This document shows positions 7,666 through 17,214 of a DNA stretch of 64,000 bases, piece by piece. Under the pieces are notes generated by a model. The model was not told the DNA's origin. It saw only the letters and a program-made list of their open reading frames with translations, and ran no database searches. This stretch comes from Virgibacillus sp. MSP4-1 (lineage in GTDB: Bacteria > Bacillota > Bacilli > Bacillales > Alkalibacillaceae): assembly GCF_010092505.1 (NCBI RefSeq), contig NZ_CP048021.1, forward strand, positions 1,488,001 through 1,552,000. Direction: 5' to 3'. A program made the translations under genes and the position numbers. Position 1 is the first letter of the stretch. Every line of letters starts with the position of its first letter.

Positions 7666-8021
7666 CGGGATAAGACGAAGACATGTAGTGGCATGGTTTT
7701 GGCCACGGAATGGCTTTGGCTTATATCCGCCTTGACCTGGGAGCCGCAGCTGGACATAGAAAAGCGGAGGCGACCGTTTAAGGCCCGACGGCATAAGCAG
7801 AATATCCGGAGTGGCCGCTTTTTGGCCATGGAGGGTATTCTGCTTATGACCGCTTGGGCCTGGGAGCCGTAGCTGGACATAGAAAAGCGGAGGCGACCGT
7901 TTAAGGCCCGACGGCATAAGCAGAATATCCGGAGTGGCCGCTTTTTGGCCATGGAGGGTATTCTGCTTATGACCGCTTGGGCCTGGGAGCCGTAGCTGGA
8001 CAAACGAGCGCTTCCGCCTTT
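7666..8021 (-). repeat. Modular palindromic repeat array with 5' cap, copy 2
   Basis: Same A-A-B order as 5314-5650, with the native upstream end preserved. On the minus strand it opens with the cap AAAGGCGGAAGCGCTCG (about 8005-8021), which begins within ten bases of the greA stop. The cap is an imperfect inverted copy of the module end CGGTCGCCTCCGCTTTT, giving the array terminal inverted repeats of about 17 bases. Confidence 0.85.
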
Positions 8022-8025
8022 ATTC

Positions 8026-8502
8026 TTATTCCACTTTCATAATTTTTACATTGATTTCCCCGGCTGGAGTGACTACGGGAACTTCTTCACCTACTTCACG
8101 GCCAAGAAGGCTTTTCGCCATTGGAGAGTCATTGGAAATTTTTCCTTCAAAAGGATCGGATTCTGCACTTCCCACAATGGTGTATGTCTCTTCATCGCCA
8201 TCAGGGAGTTCCTGAAATGTGACAGACTTCCCTAACTGAACAACATTCTGATTTTCAGTATCATTTTCTATAATAACAGCGTTACGAATCATTTTTTCAA
8301 GCTGGGCAATCCTTGACTCAACAAAAGCTTGTTCGTCTTTGGCTGCATCGTACTCAGAGTTCTCGGATAAATCACCAAATCCCCGTGCAATCTTGATTCG
8401 CTCTACGACTTCCTGACGTTTTTCCGTTTTTAATTCATGAAGTTCCTGTTCTATTTTTTCTTTTCCTTCTTCTGTCATGTAATAACTTTTTTCTGTTGCC
8501 AT
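8026..8502 (-). CDS. greA: Transcription elongation factor GreA
   Basis: Rescues backtracked RNA polymerase by stimulating transcript cleavage through the secondary channel. 158 aa, the family's normal length. The N-terminal antiparallel coiled coil spans about residues 1-75, with the acidic tip near [15 protein letters not shown] (46-60). The C-terminal FKBP-like domain holds GKSVTF and the typical ending [24 protein letters not shown] precedes the ATG. Upstream is udk, and downstream the repeat array starts almost at the stop. Confidence 0.98.
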   Translation of the reverse strand: MATEKSYYMTEEGKEKIEQELHELKTEKRQEVVERIKIARGFGDLSENSEYDAAKDEQAFVESRIAQLEKMIRNAVIIENDTENQNVVQLGKSVTFQELPDGDEETYTIVGSAESDPFEGKISNDSPMAKSLLGREVGEEVPVVTPAGEINVKIMKVE

Positions 8503-8571
8503 ACCCCAAACACTCCTTCATCATTAACCATTCAATCAACATTTATGAATGTATTCCAAATTCATTACCAA

Positions 8572-8600
8572 ATTATAGTTACTCTTCTATACTATGGCAG
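8572..8600 (-). promoter_or_regulatory. Candidate sigma-A promoter of greA
   Basis: Minus strand: CTGCCA (8595-8600), 17 bases, TATAAT (8572-8577), about 70 bases before the greA ATG. Perfect -10, 4/6 -35. Confidence 0.6.
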
Positions 8601-8628
8601 ATTTTTTTGATTTTTTCAATACCTATAA

Positions 8629-9264
8629 TCATATAATCGAACGTTTTTCAAGTATACTACGAACTTTGGTTGTCATCAAATCGATGGCGACCAGATTTTG
8701 ACCACCTTCAGGTATAATAATATCAGCATAGCGTTTTGTCGGTTCAACAAATTGCAAATGCATAGGTCTGACAACATTTTCATATTGTTCAATAACCGAT
8801 TCAATGGATCTTCCTCGTTCTTTTATATCACGCATTAACCGACGAATAATCCGAATATCAGCATCCGTATCTACAAAGACCTTAATATCCATTAAATCTC
8901 TCAGGGACTTATCTTCAAGAACTAAAATCCCTTCAATGATAATAACATCTCTTGGTTCAACCGGAATGACCTTGTCTGATCTTGTATGAAGTTTATAGTC
9001 ATAGACAGGTTTTTCAATCGACTCACCATTTATTAATTTCTTAAGATGTTCAATTAACAGATTATTATCAAATGCCAGCGGATGGTCATAGTTTGTGTTT
9101 AGTCGTTCTTCCAGCGGTATATGACTTTGATCTTTATAGTAATAATCCTGTTCAATGATTAATATGGACTTATCGACAAAATGCTGGTGTATTGATCTTG
9201 TGACAGTAGTTTTACCGGACCCTGTCCCTCCAGCAACCCCGATCACAACTGGTTTTTCTGACAT
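8629..9264 (-). CDS. udk: Uridine kinase
   Basis: Phosphorylates uridine and cytidine to UMP and CMP in pyrimidine salvage. 211 aa, the usual size. The P-loop [12 protein letters not shown] is at residues 9-20, with further Udk marks: QDYYYKDQS (40s), NYDHPLAFD (58-66), and the lid region [12 protein letters not shown] (143-154). AAAGGAG lies upstream of the ATG. In B. subtilis two U32 peptidase genes (yrrN, yrrO) separate yrrM from udk; here they are absent. Confidence 0.97.
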   Translation of the reverse strand: MSEKPVVIGVAGGTGSGKTTVTRSIHQHFVDKSILIIEQDYYYKDQSHIPLEERLNTNYDHPLAFDNNLLIEHLKKLINGESIEKPVYDYKLHTRSDKVIPVEPRDVIIIEGILVLEDKSLRDLMDIKVFVDTDADIRIIRRLMRDIKERGRSIESVIEQYENVVRPMHLQFVEPTKRYADIIIPEGGQNLVAIDLMTTKVRSILEKRSII

Positions 9265-9302
9265 GCCGTATAAGCTCCTTTCTCGCCCAATAAGCTAATT
9301 TT

Positions 9303-9947
9303 TCATTCATCTTCTTTCACACTCACAGCAACTCCATCTCCCACAGGAACAATCGTTGTGGAAAAACCAGGTTGCTTCATGAGCCAATCATTATACACAC
9401 GAATTTTTTCGCCAATTTTTTTCATCCGTGAGTTTTCTCCGGGTGTTGTAGCGACATATCCCTTAAAAAGGACGTTATCTGAAATAATCATCCCACCCTT
9501 AGGGACAAGTTTTTCATATAAGGTGAAGAAATTCTGATATTGACCTTTGGCCGCATCTATAAAAAGGACATCATAGGGTCCCTTTTCCTCAACAAGGTCC
9601 GTTACCTCCAGTGCATCTCCAAAAATAACATCTACATCGTTCTCTGCCTGAGCCTTATGTATATTTGATCGTGCATCCTGATAACGATTTTTGTCTCTTT
9701 CAATCGTCACAATGTGTGCTGACGGTGCAGCTTCAAGCATACGTAACGCAGAATAACCAATGGCCGTACCAATCTCTAAGATGTTTTCCGGCTGTTTTAT
9801 ACGTATCAACTGCTTCACAAATTCCATGCTTAACGGTTCCATGATGGGTACCTGATGTTCTTTCGCATAGGCTTCCATCTGGCTCATTAAATGACTTTTT
9901 ACTGGTAACGTCCCTTGCAAATAACTTTCCAGAGAATCATCTCTCAC
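9303..9947 (-). CDS. yrrM: SAM-dependent O-methyltransferase YrrM (TrmR family)
   Basis: Class I methyltransferase. B. subtilis YrrM (TrmR) methylates 5-hydroxyuridine at the tRNA wobble position. Start GTG at 9947 was chosen because AGGAGGT lies six bases upstream and gives 214 aa, close to the family; the longer frame reads back through a terminator hairpin. The SAM motif ILEIGTAIGYSAL is near residue 55. VLFIDAAKGQYQNFF and IISDNVLFKG carry the metal and catalytic region. A wobble-uridine enzyme fits a window that also holds mnmA and tgt/queA. Confidence 0.92.
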   Translation of the reverse strand: MRDDSLESYLQGTLPVKSHLMSQMEAYAKEHQVPIMEPLSMEFVKQLIRIKQPENILEIGTAIGYSALRMLEAAPSAHIVTIERDKNRYQDARSNIHKAQAENDVDVIFGDALEVTDLVEEKGPYDVLFIDAAKGQYQNFFTLYEKLVPKGGMIISDNVLFKGYVATTPGENSRMKKIGEKIRVYNDWLMKQPGFSTTIVPVGDGVAVSVKEDE

Positions 9948-9999
9948 ACTAAGACCTCCTAAGAGCAGTGCTAATAACGATATTAGTTTATCATAAGAA

Positions 10000-10036
10000 A
10001 AGTAGGGTATGCGAATGAAATTCACATACCCTACTT
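10000..10036 (-). terminator. Terminator after mltG
   Basis: AAGTAGGGTATG (10000-10011) pairs with CATACCCTACTT (10025-10036), followed on the minus strand by TTCTTATG. It lies between the mltG stop and the yrrM start; the T-run is modest. Confidence 0.65.
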
Positions 10037-10061
10037 GAAAGTTTTGCTCATATCGTGACAT

Positions 10062-11177
10062 TTAATCGATATATTGAGCTTTTTTCCTATTATGTTCTTC
10101 CAGGGTTTTGGAATAGTGAATTTTTCCACTGTCTGTTGCAGCAAGGAAGTATAGCCAGTCTGATTCAACAGGCTTTACTACTGCTTCTAATGAGTTCCCG
10201 GCAAAATTGGATATAGGACCAATAGGTAAATCTGCATACATATAAGTATTATATGGGGAATCAATTTCCAAATAATCATAGGTAACTTTTTCTTTGTGTT
10301 CTCCCAGTGCATAGAGAACAGTAGGATCCGTTTGCAATGGCATGCCTTCATCCATGCGATTATAAAATACACCGGCAATTTTTTGACGATCTTCAAAAGA
10401 TGTGGCCTCATTTTCTACAAGAGATGCCATAGTTATGGCTTCATGTACGGTAAGATTATGAGCCTCAAATTGGTCCATATATTGAACCACTACCTCTCTC
10501 GTTTTATCCAGCATCTTATGAACAATCTGGTCTACAGAAGGATCCTTAGTATAAAAATTGTATGTAGCAGCAAACAAGTATCCTTCCAGTGGCGCCTTAA
10601 TGCCTTCTTTTAAAATTGCATCACTTAGTATAACAGGATATGCATTAATCAGATCCTTAACGAATTCTTTATCATTCACCTTCTCCAGAAATTCTTTTTC
10701 TGACACTGATGAACGTTTTGAGTAAATATTGGCAATCTCCTCGACAGTTTTACCTTCCGGAATGGTCACCGTAATAACAGGATCTTTTTGTACTGTTCCT
10801 GTCTTGAGGTTATCTATAATTTCATCCAGGGTCATCGATGGTGAAAGCTCATATTCCCCGGCCTGAAAATCATGTTCATTTTTAAACTTTACATAATAAC
10901 GAAAAATAGTATCATTTTTGATAATGTCCGCTTCTTCCAGGGTACTTGCAATTGTTGAAACGGTAGATCCTAGTGGAATTTCCACTTTTTTGGTTTGATC
11001 ACTGGAAGGATCGACTGGTTGTAACGCGGATTTTACATAGAAGTATCCTGAAAATCCAATGGCAGCTATCACAATAACGGCTATCGTTAACACAGTGAAA
11101 ACGATTTTCCGAACCGTTCTGGCCTCTTCATATTGAGTTTTTTTCTTCTTTTTGAAATCATTATCCGAAGTAGACAC
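10062..11177 (-). CDS. mltG: Endolytic transglycosylase MltG (YceG-like)
   Basis: Cleaves nascent glycan strands at the outer face of the membrane, thought to set strand length. 371 aa with a charged cytoplasmic N-terminus (KKKKK near residue 10), one membrane helix (about 27-50), a LysM-like part and the YceG domain. The catalytic Glu is in MASLVENEAT (about 250), followed by GVFYNRM and PLQTDPTVLYALG. Start is GTG with AAAGGAGGAG upstream. A terminator follows it and a separate hairpin lies upstream. Confidence 0.95.
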   Translation of the reverse strand: MSTSDNDFKKKKKTQYEEARTVRKIVFTVLTIAVIVIAAIGFSGYFYVKSALQPVDPSSDQTKKVEIPLGSTVSTIASTLEEADIIKNDTIFRYYVKFKNEHDFQAGEYELSPSMTLDEIIDNLKTGTVQKDPVITVTIPEGKTVEEIANIYSKRSSVSEKEFLEKVNDKEFVKDLINAYPVILSDAILKEGIKAPLEGYLFAATYNFYTKDPSVDQIVHKMLDKTREVVVQYMDQFEAHNLTVHEAITMASLVENEATSFEDRQKIAGVFYNRMDEGMPLQTDPTVLYALGEHKEKVTYDYLEIDSPYNTYMYADLPIGPISNFAGNSLEAVVKPVESDWLYFLAATDSGKIHYSKTLEEHNRKKAQYID

Positions 11178-11282
11178 TTGTCTCCTCCTTTCATCTGGTA
11201 CATTATACTACAAAATATTGCATGATTCTATTTTTTTAATAAAAATCTTATATTCAATGTTCACCCGATTAGGAGTCCTAAG

Positions 11283-11335
11283 TTATAAAGTGAAACTTCC
11301 ATCAATGATGGATTACCGCAGTTGATACGTGATAA
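11283..11335. repeat. Degenerate intergenic repeat family 3
   Basis: TTATAAAGTGAAACTTCCATCA followed within 40 bases by GATACGTGATAAA. The first block recurs near 38687 and a diverged form of both blocks at 26107-26156. Confidence 0.5.
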
Positions 11336-11367
11336 AAAAAACTGCCTTTTAAAAGGCAGTTTTTCTT
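11334..11367 (-). terminator. Terminator of the ireB-ruvX-yrzB unit
   Basis: AAAAACTGCC and GGCAGTTTTT flank TTTTAAAA, giving a U-tailed hairpin in both directions just after the yrzB stop. Confidence 0.85.
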
Positions 11368-11380
11368 CTCCTATTGTTTT

Positions 11381-11668
11381 TCAGGATTCTTCCTCATCTT
11401 CCTCAGTAAATGTATTTAACATCTCTTCAATCATATCCCATTCTTCATCGGTCTCAATTTGATAGAGCGTCAGATCATTATCCTTTTCATCCTCTTCAAA
11501 TCGAAAAGCGAATACCTCCTGCTCTTCTGCCTGGGCCTGTTCTACCGGGACAACAACCATATAAGATTTTTCTGTCTGATCCACATCAAATGTGAATAAT
11601 ACCTCAAAGAGATGTTCTTCACCTGCTTCATCAGGGATAATAATACGCTCTTTCTCATCTAAAGCCAT
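11381..11668 (-). CDS. yrzB: YrzB family protein (DUF1292)
   Basis: Highly acidic 95-residue protein starting MALDEKERIIIP. AAGGAGG eight bases upstream of the ATG at 11668 decides the start. DUF1292 proteins are small beta-rich cytoplasmic proteins of unknown function, found next to ruvX and ireB in most Bacillales. The acidic tail (TEEDEEES) is typical. The start region lies just beyond the ruvX stop, so the three genes form one unit. Confidence 0.9.
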   Translation of the reverse strand: MALDEKERIIIPDEAGEEHLFEVLFTFDVDQTEKSYMVVVPVEQAQAEEQEVFAFRFEEDEKDNDLTLYQIETDEEWDMIEEMLNTFTEEDEEES

Positions 11669-11681
11669 TCCAATATCCTCC

Positions 11682-12095
11682 TTAGCTTTTTGCATCTAAA
11701 TAACTCTGTAATATCATCACGGCAGCCATTTTATCGATGACTTTTTTCCGTTTTGACCGACTCATATCAGCCGATAGTAATATACGTTCTGCTGCCATTG
11801 TTGTTAACCGCTCATCCCATAGTTCAACGGGTAACTGGAACTCTTCCTCCATTTTTCCGGCAAAATCTTCACAGGCTTTTCCACGCTCACCAATTGTACC
11901 GTTCATATTTTTAGGATGACCCACGACTACCTTTTTTATTTGATGCTGAGTAATGATTTGACGCAGCTCGTCCACTACCTGATGAAACTCTTCTGTCCAG
12001 CGTATGGTCTTAATCCCCTGAGCTGTCCAGCCAAGCTCATCACTGACAGCTACGCCAATTGTTTTTTCACCTACATCCAATCCTAATATTTTCAT
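11682..12095 (-). CDS. ruvX: RuvX/YqgF, RNase H-fold nuclease (pre-16S rRNA processing)
   Basis: 137 aa, normal for YqgF. Motifs: [15 protein letters not shown] (residues 5-19, first catalytic Asp), [11 protein letters not shown] (58-68), WDERLTT (98-104, with Glu) and the late Asp in [10 protein letters not shown]. Proposed to mature the 16S rRNA 5' end and also linked to recombination. Overlaps ireB by four bases, so translation is coupled. Confidence 0.95.
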   Translation of the reverse strand: MKILGLDVGEKTIGVAVSDELGWTAQGIKTIRWTEEFHQVVDELRQIITQHQIKKVVVGHPKNMNGTIGERGKACEDFAGKMEEEFQLPVELWDERLTTMAAERILLSADMSRSKRKKVIDKMAAVMILQSYLDAKS

Positions 12096-12364
12096 TTATT
12101 CGCCTCTTCATGTTGTTCCAGGTAATATTTTACTAATTCCTCAATTAACTCGTCACGCTCAATTCTGCGGATTAACTTTCTGGCATCCTTGTGTCGAGGA
12201 ATATAGGCCGGATCCCCTGATAGCAGGTATCCGACAATTTGGTTTATGGGATTGTAGCCTTTATCCTGTAAGGCAGAATGTACCGTCAATAATATTTCAT
12301 TAACATCCTGCTCAAAAGGTTCTTCCGAAAAATTAAACTTCATTGTTTGATCATTTGAGCTCAT
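12092..12364 (-). CDS. ireB: IreB family regulatory phosphoprotein (UPF0297)
   Basis: Also called yrzL. 90 aa from ATG 12364 (AAGGAGTG nine bases before); an in-frame GTG upstream lies inside the ribosome binding site and is rejected. The strongly conserved core [20 protein letters not shown] is intact, followed by [20 protein letters not shown]. In Enterococcus IreB is phosphorylated by the kinase IreK and controls cephalosporin tolerance. No PASTA kinase lies in this window. Confidence 0.93.
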   Translation of the reverse strand: MSSNDQTMKFNFSEEPFEQDVNEILLTVHSALQDKGYNPINQIVGYLLSGDPAYIPRHKDARKLIRRIERDELIEELVKYYLEQHEEANK

Positions 12365-12428
12365 GCCGATTGACACTCCTTATTGGAAAGAAATTCATTT
12401 ATATTCATTATAAAGCTTTTAGGGTCAA

Positions 12429-15065
12429 TCAGGAAACCGTTTGTACATATTCTTTTGCATATTTTATGGCCTCATCAATCTTATCAGGCTGTTTTCCGCC
12501 TGCCTGAGCCATATCCGGACGGCCACCACCGCCCCCACCACAGCGGGATGCAGCTTCTTTGATAAGGTTACCTGCATGATAACCCTGATCCATTAAATCT
12601 TTGGATACGCCTGCCGCTAATTGTACCTTACCATTGCTAACCGCTCCCAGTAAAATAACTGCTGAACCCAGTGTATGCTTCATTTCATCCACCATGTTCC
12701 TAAGAGCATTCATATCGGAAACATCAACTTTGGCAGCAAGCACAGAGACACCGTTAATTTCCTCAACAGTATCGGTAATACTCTTCGCCTCTAAGCTGGA
12801 AAGTTTGGCTTTCAGTGACTCATTTTCCCGTTCTACTTCCTTCATTTCTGCAAATAATGTGTCAATACGAGCCGGAATCTGTTCAATCGTTGTTTTCAGT
12901 TTTGAACTTGTGTCCTGAAGAAGCTGTTCACGGCCTTGCACCCATTCATATGCACCTTTACCTGTTAAGGCTTCGATACGGCGGGTACCTGCGCCAATCC
13001 CTGATTCAGAGGTAATCTTAAATATGCCAATTTCAGCTGTATTCGACACATGACAGCCTCCGCATAGTTCGATGCTGTAATCACCAACAGATACAACACG
13101 GACTGTATCGCCGTATTTTTCACCAAACAGAGCCATAGCTCCCATTTCTTTTGCTTCTTTAAAGGTTTTGATATCAATATTGACAGCGATAGACTCCCAT
13201 ATTTTTTCATTCACTTTTTGTTCAATTTCCTTCCATTCATCTTCCGTCACAGCATTAAAGTGGGAGAAATCAAAGCGTAAACGGTCTGGTGCTACCAGAG
13301 ATCCTGCCTGGTTTACATGATCACCGATAACGTCTTTAAGTGCCTGATGCAGAAGATGAGTTGCCGTATGGTTTTTAATCGTATGAACCCTTAAGCTTTG
13401 TTCCACTTCTGCTTCAACCTGATCACCTTTTTGTAAATTTCCTTCCTCAATAATGACTCGGTGCATGTGCTGTCCATTTGGCGCTTTTTGCACATCTTCA
13501 ACACGTGCTGACGCATGACTGGTTGTAATCGTCCCCTTGTCGGCAACCTGACCTCCACTTTCCGCATAAAAAGGTGTCTGGTTCAGGAACAGATAAATTT
13601 CTTCGCCTGATTCAGCTTTGTCTGTCCGTTCATCATTCTTAATCATTTCCACAACAGTGGACTCCGTTTTCAGTTGAGAATATCCTGTAAATTCACTCTC
13701 AAAGGTCAGATCACGAAGAACACCACTTTGTACCTTCATGGATTCAACCTTTTGCCTGGCCTGTCGTGCCCGTGAGCGTTGTTTTTCCATTTCCTGATTA
13801 AAGCCTTCTTCATCAATGGTGAAACCTTCATCCTCTACGTATTCTTCTGTCAGCTCTTTCGGGAATCCATACGTATCATATAGCCTGAAGACTTCCGTAC
13901 CCGGGAAAACAGAACTTCCCTTCGTTTTCTCTTTTTCAATAACTTCCTTAAGAATAGCTAAACCATCATTTAAAGTTTCATGGAATCGCTCTTCCTCTGT
14001 CTTTATCACGTTTGCTATGAAGGATTGCTTTTCCGTCACTTTTGGATAGAAATCAACCATAATGTCAGCTACATCTTTCACAAGCTGATACATGAACGGA
14101 TCTTCTATACCTAAGTACTTTGCATAACGTACAGCGCGGCGTAATAATCTTCGTAATACATAGCCGCGGCCTTCATTGGATGGCAAAGCTCCATCCCCCA
14201 CCGCAAAGGTTACGGTACGAATATGGTCTGCAATCACTTTAAACGCCGTATCGTATTCATCCTTCGTTCCATATTTTATCCCTGCAATTCCAGACGTATG
14301 GTCAATAATGGGCATAAACAAGTCGGTTTCAAAATTTGTTCTTGTATCCTGGATCACACTTACCATGCGCTCGAGTCCCATACCTGTATCAATATTTTTC
14401 TTAGGAAGTGGTGTATATGTATGATCCGGATTATGGTTAAATTGTGAGAACACAAGATTCCAGATTTCTAAATAACGTTCATTTTCTCCACCAGGATATA
14501 ATTCCGGGTCCTCCGGATCATTTCCATATGCCTCTCCACGGTCGTAGAATATTTCCGTATTTGGACCACTCGGACCTTCTCCAATATCCCAGAAGTTTTC
14601 CTCTAAACGAATAATCCGCTCCTCCGGCAGTTTGATATCATTCAGCCAGATTTCATATGCCTCATCATCTTCAGGATGGACCGTAACAGATAAACGTTCA
14701 GGATCAAAGCCTATCCATTTTTCACTGGTCAGAAACTCCCAGGCAAATTCAATAGCTTCTTTTTTAAAATAATCCCCGATAGAGAAGTTTCCCAGCATTT
14801 CAAAAAAGGTATGGTGACGAGCTGTTTTCCCGACATTCTCAATATCATTGGTACGAATTGATTTTTGTGCATTACAGATTCTTGGATTGTCCGGAACAAC
14901 GGAACCATCAAAATACTTCTTTAATGTCGCGACACCACTGTTAATCCAAAGAAGTGTCGGGTCTTCCACCGGGACTAATGATGCACTCGGCTCAACACTG
15001 TGACCTTTTTCTTTAAAATAGTCCAGAAACATTTGTCTTACTTCAGCTGATTTTAAATGCTTCAT
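12429..15065 (-). CDS. alaS: Alanyl-tRNA synthetase
   Basis: 878 aa from ATG 15065 (AAGGAGG eight bases upstream), the family length. Class II catalytic domain about residues 1-240, tRNA-binding region to about 450, editing domain with [11 protein letters not shown] (zinc-binding His pair) and CGGCHV near 655-660, then a coiled coil and the Gly-rich C-Ala domain ([16 protein letters not shown]). Transcription is controlled by the T-box at 15212-15480. Heads the alaS-ireB-ruvX-yrzB order. Confidence 0.98.
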   Translation of the reverse strand: MKHLKSAEVRQMFLDYFKEKGHSVEPSASLVPVEDPTLLWINSGVATLKKYFDGSVVPDNPRICNAQKSIRTNDIENVGKTARHHTFFEMLGNFSIGDYFKKEAIEFAWEFLTSEKWIGFDPERLSVTVHPEDDEAYEIWLNDIKLPEERIIRLEENFWDIGEGPSGPNTEIFYDRGEAYGNDPEDPELYPGGENERYLEIWNLVFSQFNHNPDHTYTPLPKKNIDTGMGLERMVSVIQDTRTNFETDLFMPIIDHTSGIAGIKYGTKDEYDTAFKVIADHIRTVTFAVGDGALPSNEGRGYVLRRLLRRAVRYAKYLGIEDPFMYQLVKDVADIMVDFYPKVTEKQSFIANVIKTEEERFHETLNDGLAILKEVIEKEKTKGSSVFPGTEVFRLYDTYGFPKELTEEYVEDEGFTIDEEGFNQEMEKQRSRARQARQKVESMKVQSGVLRDLTFESEFTGYSQLKTESTVVEMIKNDERTDKAESGEEIYLFLNQTPFYAESGGQVADKGTITTSHASARVEDVQKAPNGQHMHRVIIEEGNLQKGDQVEAEVEQSLRVHTIKNHTATHLLHQALKDVIGDHVNQAGSLVAPDRLRFDFSHFNAVTEDEWKEIEQKVNEKIWESIAVNIDIKTFKEAKEMGAMALFGEKYGDTVRVVSVGDYSIELCGGCHVSNTAEIGIFKITSESGIGAGTRRIEALTGKGAYEWVQGREQLLQDTSSKLKTTIEQIPARIDTLFAEMKEVERENESLKAKLSSLEAKSITDTVEEINGVSVLAAKVDVSDMNALRNMVDEMKHTLGSAVILLGAVSNGKVQLAAGVSKDLMDQGYHAGNLIKEAASRCGGGGGGRPDMAQAGGKQPDKIDEAIKYAKEYVQTVS

Positions 15066-15211
15066 GCTCTTTTCCTCCTTCAATTTATCCATAAACGAAA
15101 ACTTTCATCATCATTCGTTGTTAATCCGATTCCCATTCATATGTGCATCCGCAAAAGTATTCAAAGATATAGCTGGTTTTTAAAGAGCTCTATTAAGAAA
15201 TCATCAAGTAT

Positions 15212-15480
15212 AAAAAAACTCCCATCTCTGCATTAATTGCAGGGACGAGAGTTGAGATCGCGGTACCACCCTGATTATGGATAATCATCATCCATCACCT
15301 TTTGCGTTCTAACGGCACGCTGCCGGCGGGGATTAGCCGCACTCCGGATTAGCTTTCCAGGACCTTATATCTGAAACTCCTTCCAGCCAATGGGAATTTC
15401 TCTCTGATTATGGGATCATCCCATAACATTAGATAGTCTCCTGTACTCAGATCCTTCAACGATTTCCTATACTCGTATGA
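15212..15480 (-). promoter_or_regulatory. T-box leader of alaS (Ala specifier GCT)
   Basis: The antiterminator T-box GGGTGGTACCGCG is at 15259-15271 on the minus strand. The terminator is CTCTCGTCCCTGCA pairing with TGCAGAGATGGGAG, then seven T (15212-15251). In stem I the AGTA bulge is followed by CAGGA, which pairs with TCCTG. Right after it the specifier loop reads GAAAGCTA, so GCT (Ala) at 15351-15353 is the specifier, matching the gene. Uncharged tRNA-Ala should favour readthrough into alaS. Confidence 0.92.
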
Positions 15481-15490
15481 TTATGCCGAT

Positions 15491-15519
15491 ATTATAGACA
15501 ACTTTCAAAAACATGTCAA
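15491..15519 (-). promoter_or_regulatory. Sigma-A promoter of alaS
   Basis: TTGACA (15514-15519), 17-base spacer, TATAAT (15491-15496) on the minus strand: a full consensus match, directly upstream of the T-box. Confidence 0.9.
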
Positions 15520-15527
15520 ATGGAACG

Positions 15528-15666
15528 AAAAGCGGAGGCGACTGATCAGGTCATGCGGGATAAGACGAAGACATGAAGTGGCATGGGTTTCGCCACGGAA
15601 TGGCTTTGGCTTATATCCGCCTTGACCCAGGAGCCCGCAGCTGGACAACGAAAAGCGGAGGCGACT
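15528..15666 (-). repeat. Modular palindromic repeat, type B module
   Basis: Complete type B module, minus orientation (15528-15646), from GTCCAGCTGCGGG to GTCGCCTCCGCTTTT, preceded by a second module end (15651-15666). Its end lies eight bases from the alaS -35. The 15667-15752 remainder up to the yrrI stop shows no gene or clear signal. Confidence 0.85.
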
Positions 15667-15752
15667 CGAAGCAAGAAAGTACACTTGCTTCTGCGATGCT
15701 ATTTCTTAGAAGTATTCCTTTGTGTTCAGGTCATGCGTGCGCAACTTATAGT

Positions 15753-16841
15753 TCATCGATTGCCCTTCTTAGATCCCCATGCTTCTTTCATCTTTTTTAC
15801 AATGGGAGTTGGTTCTGCAAAAACTTTAATAATTGTTAGTACGGGAACAGCAAGAATCATTCCGGCAATACCAAACGATTCTCCCCCTATTAACAGAGCG
15901 AGAATAATTAAAACAGGATGCACATGCAGAGATCTTCCAACGATATACGGTGATAGAAGATTTCCTTCAATGAGTTGTACACTGACAACAGCCAGAATCA
16001 CATACAATACCTTATTGGCTGATATTGTAAAGGCAATTAAAACCGCTGGAATAGCGCCTAAAACCGGACCAAAGTAAGGAATGATATTGGTGATTCCCAT
16101 GAAAGTACCGAGCAATAAGGGGTATTTCATATGGATCAGCCACAGCAATAAAAAGGAAATCACTCCAACAAATAAACAGACTAAGAATTGCCCCCGAAGA
16201 TAGCCGCCGAGATTACGGTCAATATCTTTTAATACCGATTGAAAATGTCCCTTTTTATTTTCCGGACCAATCGCTATAAGAGAAGCCCGGAATTTCGGAA
16301 AGTCTTTTAAAAAATAAAAAACAAGGATCGGAATTACTGCAATCATCACGATTACATCCGTGATTCCAGTAAGAGAATAGGCAATATTGGTTAATAAGTC
16401 TATAAGACCCTCTTCCAGCTTCAAAAATGCTTCGTCCATTTTATCATGGACATCTTCGGGAAATTCTGAAGTACTGACATATAGGTTGTAAATCCATTCC
16501 TGGTACGTGTCAAACAATTGGGGCAATGAATGAATTAACCCCTTTAATTGTTTGACAAATGTAGGAATCGCCTTATAAATGGCAGCACCAATCCCGCCAA
16601 AAATGACAATATAAATGACCAGAATGGCTGTCCATCTTGGCATAAAGCCATCAAGCCAATTGATCAGGGGATATAGTAAGTAGGCAATGATCGCAGCAAT
16701 TAAAATCGGGGTTAAAATTGTTATTAAAAAAGAAAAAACAAATTGATAAAAAGGAAAGGTTTTTAATAATAAATAAAATAGAATCGAAACGATAACCGCA
16801 ATCCCGAGTATATATAACAGTCTTTTCTCTTTGTTCGTCAT
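15753..16841 (-). CDS. yrrI: AI-2E family transporter-like membrane protein YrrI
   Basis: 362-residue polytopic membrane protein of the AI-2E/PerM family (formerly UPF0118), about eight membrane helices. Family signatures: a paired helix near the N-terminus ending YLLYPLINWL, an amphipathic middle, then FMGITNIIPYFGPVLGAIPA and the C-terminal pair around GGESFGIAGMILAVPV. Members have been proposed as exporters or Na+/H+ antiporters; the substrate cannot be read from sequence. Start taken at ATG 16841 (GAGAGGGTT upstream); an in-frame TTG at 16856 lies in the binding site. Confidence 0.88.
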   Translation of the reverse strand: MTNKEKRLLYILGIAVIVSILFYLLLKTFPFYQFVFSFLITILTPILIAAIIAYLLYPLINWLDGFMPRWTAILVIYIVIFGGIGAAIYKAIPTFVKQLKGLIHSLPQLFDTYQEWIYNLYVSTSEFPEDVHDKMDEAFLKLEEGLIDLLTNIAYSLTGITDVIVMIAVIPILVFYFLKDFPKFRASLIAIGPENKKGHFQSVLKDIDRNLGGYLRGQFLVCLFVGVISFLLLWLIHMKYPLLLGTFMGITNIIPYFGPVLGAIPAVLIAFTISANKVLYVILAVVSVQLIEGNLLSPYIVGRSLHVHPVLIILALLIGGESFGIAGMILAVPVLTIIKVFAEPTPIVKKMKEAWGSKKGNR

Positions 16842-16886
16842 CCAGAACCCTCTCAATCGGGACTAATTTACTCGAAAATGAAAGGA

Positions 16887-16910
16887 GGACAGCATATGCA
16901 GCTGCCCTTT
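16887..16910 (-). terminator. Weak candidate terminator after yrzR
   Basis: GGGCAGC pairs with GCTGTCC on the minus strand around TGCATAT, followed by TCCTTTCATTTT. Short stem; it may be a pause or nothing. Confidence 0.35.
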
Positions 16911-16948
16911 CTTCTGACTTTTTCATTTTTAACTGATAAAGATCTTAC

Positions 16949-17143
16949 CTATGTATAAGAGTTTGGCGTAAGCTCTTCATCATTGAACAAATCATCCAAA
17001 GAGGATAAAGTTCCATCCTCTTCTACTTCATGAACTTTAATTCGGTCATTGTCCAAGGAAAGTTCGATAAAGCAATTCCAGCAATAATATTGATTATGTC
17101 CTATTTTCCCTAAATTTTGACCTTGACAATTTGGACAGTTCAC
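16949..17143 (-). CDS. Small zinc-ribbon protein, YrzR-like
   Basis: 64 aa, start GTG 17143 with AAAGGAG about 11 bases upstream. CPNC (residues 3-6) and CWNC (21-24) form a CxxC-CxxC zinc ribbon. The rest is acidic and ends in a conserved-looking EEDGTLSSLDDLF. It resembles a short hypothetical found beside recD2 in Bacilli; the YrzR assignment is from memory of gene order. No function known. Confidence 0.75.
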   Translation of the reverse strand: MNCPNCQGQNLGKIGHNQYYCWNCFIELSLDNDRIKVHEVEEDGTLSSLDDLFNDEELTPNSYT

Positions 17144-17214
17144 TTTTCGGGCAACTCCTTTGAAGATAATCTAGTATAAGAGTTCCCCGCGTTTTTCTTA
17201 AATATACATAGTTT

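Larger units (their letters stand above)
5652..8002. repeat. Tandem duplication, unit 2
   Basis: Second copy of the unit at 3300-5650, joined directly apart from one extra base (t at 5651). The right edge at 8002 continues into the sequence that abuts greA, so this unit has the native upstream flank and unit 1 the native downstream flank. Confidence 0.95.

Noticed and set aside
3300-8002. Two independent pbp genes from an old paralogy
   Set aside because: The match extends without a visible break across intergenic DNA, so it is a recent tandem duplication, not old paralogues.
15583-16077. 164-codon plus-strand frame over the repeat module and yrrI 3' end
   Set aside because: Starts in a palindromic repeat and continues antisense to yrrI; no family resemblance.
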